A DNA stretch of 64,000 nucleotides from Dyadobacter tibetensis Y620-1. GTDB lineage: Bacteria > Bacteroidota > Bacteroidia > Cytophagales > Spirosomataceae. The position numbers and the translations under genes were made by a program. Positions 61,237 through 64,000 of this stretch are shown here, piece by piece. The notes under the pieces were generated by a model. That model was not told the origin of the DNA and did not search any database. It saw only the letters and a list, made by a program, of their open reading frames with translations. Position 1 is the first letter of the stretch. Every line of letters begins with the position of its first letter. The stretch spans positions 186,001 to 250,000 of the forward strand of contig NZ_AZQN01000006.1 in the NCBI RefSeq assembly GCF_000566685.1, written 5' to 3'.

Positions 61237-63225
61237 TTATCCCACTACCCGTCCTAATTCTTTGGCGGCAGCCATGCTAATGCCTTTATAAAAAATAAAT
61301 TCTTTCATCAGGGCTATTTCATCGGCTTCGTAGGAGCCTTGCTTTAGCTGCTGCAGACAGATATTCATTTTGTTTTCAACAAAGGCCTTTTTTAATCTTA
61401 ATATATTGATGAAAGCGGTCTTGTCTAAAACGTCTGTTTCAAATGGGACGAAAATTTCAAATTTGTCTTTCCATAAACTACTTAGTTCATATTTTTCTGT
61501 CACCCATTCAATGGCCAGATTACGGATATCTGCGTCCCGGTGATGAACAAAGTAATCCGTTTCCAGGACTATATTTCTGGAATGATTTTCGCGGAACAAG
61601 AGCAGGAGCTGAGCAAATATGGGTTCTTCAAACTCAATTCCGTCAATCTCTCCGAGCACATAACTGCAAACGGTGATGTCGGGTTCCAGTTCTCGGCAGC
61701 CATGTAGTACCAGCAAACGTATAAAAGCTTCTTCCTGGAAATATAAGGGTGATCGTGTCTGGCTTGCGGGAGCAGATTCTTCAAATCCTGGGTCGAAGAG
61801 ATTGGGCGGAGGGCCATCTTCAAAAGGATGTGACGGACTGCCTACACCAGCATCCTGAAGGTCTTGCTGGAATCCCGGATTACGGCCCCGCTCGGCTGGT
61901 TTTTGTTTTTGCTGTTTACGAATATATTTATTGCCCTCCGAAATAAGCATCTGCTCGTCGACACCCATCATGTCGGCCGTGCGCTGAAAGAATACCTGGC
62001 GCTTTATGGCGTCGGGAATCTTAACGATGCTCTGCACCATTTCACTAATTACTTCCGCCCTTTTAAAGGGGTCGTTTCCGGCATCCTGTAACAGGGTTTT
62101 GGTTTTGAAGGCTATGAAATCCTGGGAGGCGCTGCGGATATACGTTTTAAAGGTCTCGGCTCCGACTTTACGTACATAACTGTCGGGGTCGTCTCCGTCC
62201 GGAAAGAGGACGACGTTTACGTTCAGCCCCTCTTCCAATACCAGGTCTAATCCGCGGAGTGCAGCTTTAACACCCGCAATATCTCCGTCGTAGAGGATAG
62301 TGATATTACTGGTGAAACGAGCAATAAGCTTTATCTGTTCTACCGTTAGCGCCGTTCCCGACGAGGCCACGACATTCTCTATTCCCGCCTGATGTAGAGA
62401 AAGTACGTCGGTGTAGCCTTCTACGAGGTAGCAGGACTCCTGCTGCCGTATGGCATTTTTGGCCTGGAATATCCCATACAGTACCTCCCCCTTATGGTAG
62501 ACTTCGGTTTCCGGGGAATTAAGGTATTTGGGCTGAGACTTATCTGCCTTTAAGATACGCGCTCCGAAGGCAATAACCTTGCCCGCCACGGAATGTATAG
62601 GGAAAATAACCCGCCCCCGAAACCGGTCATAACCGCTGCTTCGGCTTCCTTCCTTATGAATGAGTAGCCCGGCTTTTTCTATAACCTCTGCCGAGTAACC
62701 CTTGGCTAAGGCCGATTTGGTGAGGCCGTCCCACTGTTCAAGGCTGTATCCTAATTCAAATTTATTGAGTATATCTTTGGTAAATCCCCGTTCCCGGAAA
62801 TAGCTTAAACCTATGGCCTGGCCTTCTTCATTTTCCGTAAGCTGTTGCTGATAGTAATTTTTAGCATAATTCAAAATGATATACAGGCTGTCTCTTGCAT
62901 TTTGACGGGCCGCCTCTTCATCTGTTACTTCCTCTTCTTCAATCTCTATCTGATATTTGTCAGCCAGATATCGCAGAGCCTCTCCATATCCAACTCCATC
63001 GATATCCATTATAAACTTTATGGAATCACCAGCGGCACCACACCCGAAGCATTTGTAGATCTGCCTTACAGGATTGACATTGAAGGATGGGGTTTTTTCA
63101 TTATGAAAGGGGCAGCAGGCGGAATAATTTGCTCCCTTTTTTTTTAAGGAAACAAAATCGCCGACCACTTCCACGATATCCGCAGATTGCTTTATTCTAT
63201 CGACCGTTTCCGGATTGATCCGCAT
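61237..63225 (-). CDS. dnaG: DNA primase
   Basis: DnaG makes RNA primers at the replication fork. The 662 residues contain the CHC2 zinc-binding domain (CCPFHNEKTPSFNVNPVRQIYKCFGCGAAGD), the N-terminal catalytic fold (YFRERGFTKDILNKFELGY, RFRGRVIFPIHSVAGKVIAFGAR) and the TOPRIM motifs (YLVEGYTDVLSLHQAGIENVVASSGTAL, ILYDGDIAGVKAALRG, LFPDGDDPDSY). The C-terminal helicase-binding region is present after a low-complexity linker. Complete and probably essential. Confidence 0.98.
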   Translation of the reverse strand: MRINPETVDRIKQSADIVEVVGDFVSLKKKGANYSACCPFHNEKTPSFNVNPVRQIYKCFGCGAAGDSIKFIMDIDGVGYGEALRYLADKYQIEIEEEEVTDEEAARQNARDSLYIILNYAKNYYQQQLTENEEGQAIGLSYFRERGFTKDILNKFELGYSLEQWDGLTKSALAKGYSAEVIEKAGLLIHKEGSRSSGYDRFRGRVIFPIHSVAGKVIAFGARILKADKSQPKYLNSPETEVYHKGEVLYGIFQAKNAIRQQESCYLVEGYTDVLSLHQAGIENVVASSGTALTVEQIKLIARFTSNITILYDGDIAGVKAALRGLDLVLEEGLNVNVVLFPDGDDPDSYVRKVGAETFKTYIRSASQDFIAFKTKTLLQDAGNDPFKRAEVISEMVQSIVKIPDAIKRQVFFQRTADMMGVDEQMLISEGNKYIRKQQKQKPAERGRNPGFQQDLQDAGVGSPSHPFEDGPPPNLFDPGFEESAPASQTRSPLYFQEEAFIRLLVLHGCRELEPDITVCSYVLGEIDGIEFEEPIFAQLLLLFRENHSRNIVLETDYFVHHRDADIRNLAIEWVTEKYELSSLWKDKFEIFVPFETDVLDKTAFINILRLKKAFVENKMNICLQQLKQGSYEADEIALMKEFIFYKGISMAAAKELGRVVG

Positions 63226-64000
63226 AATTACTCGTTTCTACTTCTATGAATGTATTCTCTTGCTAAACTTAAACTTCCCTTTGCTATTCCCAGGCCTTTG
63301 TTCTTAATTGTTCATCAAGGAGCATAGGTTGCTTTCGGAAAGAACTTCTTAAATGACAAAATAACTGCGTGGAGGAGGAGTTTCATAGGGAACATACCCA
63401 TCTCCCACAAAGTGCCTGCCAAAGTAAGAAAGTTTAAGGTTATAGACTGGTTTAAAAATTGCCAACTCCATTGTTACCGTTTTTTCGTTAGCAGTCGCTG
63501 TACCAAATTTAATGAGAACCAAACATCATCATGGTAGGCTGTACCTGGTTCCGCTCAAAAAGGTGAAATGGATTTATTCAATCCATAAGATAGAAACCGG
63601 ATCTTAGATGTCCTTCTGTTTTTGGAAAAGTAGATCGGAGGCTAAGCAGGGTATTTTGTAGAAAATATAACAGTGCATGTCTATCAACCGTCAATTGTCC
63701 ATTTTCTAACCAAGACCTATTCAAATGGGACTCACACTTAGTAAGCATATTAATCCAGTTATTATACCTCCGAGCTCGGGATATATAAATTTTTTTTCTG
63801 TAAAAATAAGGAATATTTTTTAGACTGACGTTTTATGGGACGAGGGGCAGATTGCAGAGGTAAGCACAGAAAAACGACTCCTACTAAGCGCCATATTTGA
63901 AAGTTTATCGAAAATTAACGCTAGATTTCTCCTTTTTACCCAAATTTTTTGTATGCGCTTGCAACTATTAGCCTCTACTTTACGTTATGTAAACCGAAGA
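63226..64000. other. Right-edge region without a recognised gene
   Basis: These 775 bp have no ORF with family features, no tRNA and no clear terminator. The sequence is AT-rich towards 63780-63830. A 31-codon ORF exists at 63512-63607, but nothing supports it. The region may be the upstream control region of a gene beyond the window or the remnant of a lost gene. Confidence 0.5.

Noticed and set aside
63512..63607. 31-residue ORF with a His triplet
   Set aside because: There is no ribosome-binding signal, promoter or family match visible; kept only as a remark on the empty region.
1..64000. rRNA, tRNA, prophage or intact insertion sequence
   Set aside because: None of their conserved sequences or proteins was recognised in the window.

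Overview
The window comes from a Gram-negative Bacteroidota bacterium, most likely of the order Cytophagales (a Spirosoma/Dyadobacter-like lineage). This placement rests on two SusC/SusD pairs, two DUF4249 + TonB-dependent receptor pairs, Bacteroidota-only small families, bacillithiol reductase YpdA, a DUF2911 protein and several exact matches to the Bacteroidota -7 promoter element TAnnTTTG. No rRNA or tRNA gene was found. The chromosome-type housekeeping genes ffh, nuoN, pyk, priA, pabB/pabC and dnaG show that this is chromosomal DNA.

Layout. 1-3.7 kb: end of an M28 peptidase, a TraB/GumN protein, an isolated nuoN and a secreted protein of unknown function. 3.7-11 kb: a SusC/SusD operon with a metallophosphoesterase and an alkaline-phosphatase-superfamily enzyme, probably for uptake and hydrolysis of a phosphorylated substrate, divergent from a TetR regulator. 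11.7-14 kb: small membrane proteins and ffh, with a structured RNA region between them. 14-18.6 kb: a copper-type operon mbnP-mbnH-outer-membrane protein-His-rich lipoprotein, plus a Cys-containing membrane protein. 18.6-23.4 kb: a DUF4249/TonB-receptor/beta-barrel operon behind a strong 20-bp palindrome, then a decayed RelE-type toxin gene.

23.4-39.1 kb is the most unusual part. On the minus strand are a LuxR-type regulator with a degenerate receiver, two related secreted Cys-rich mini-proteins, a DUF4221-like lipoprotein, a small CxxC lipoprotein, a TonB receptor, a DUF4249 lipoprotein and a complete tripartite RND efflux pump (adaptor, TolC, permease). Divergent from them is a second RND-like permease that lacks the proton-relay acidic residues. 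I read this as a candidate secreted-peptide system (export, disulfide maturation and/or sensing). The functional reading is inference.

39.3-46.5 kb: exbB/exbD, a Gfo/Idh/MocA oxidoreductase, a VOC protein, a tandem array of hairpin repeats with a trimeric higher-order structure, a BlaR1-like sensor protease with TonB and plug-like tails, its BlaI repressor with tandem operators, and pyruvate kinase. 46.5-53.6 kb: priA, pabC, pabB, ypdA and a GNAT-nitrilase fusion. 53.7-64 kb: a second SusC/SusD pair, a BNR/YCF48 repeat protein, a YtxH protein, a DUF2911 protein, dnaG, and about 775 bp with no recognised gene at the right edge.
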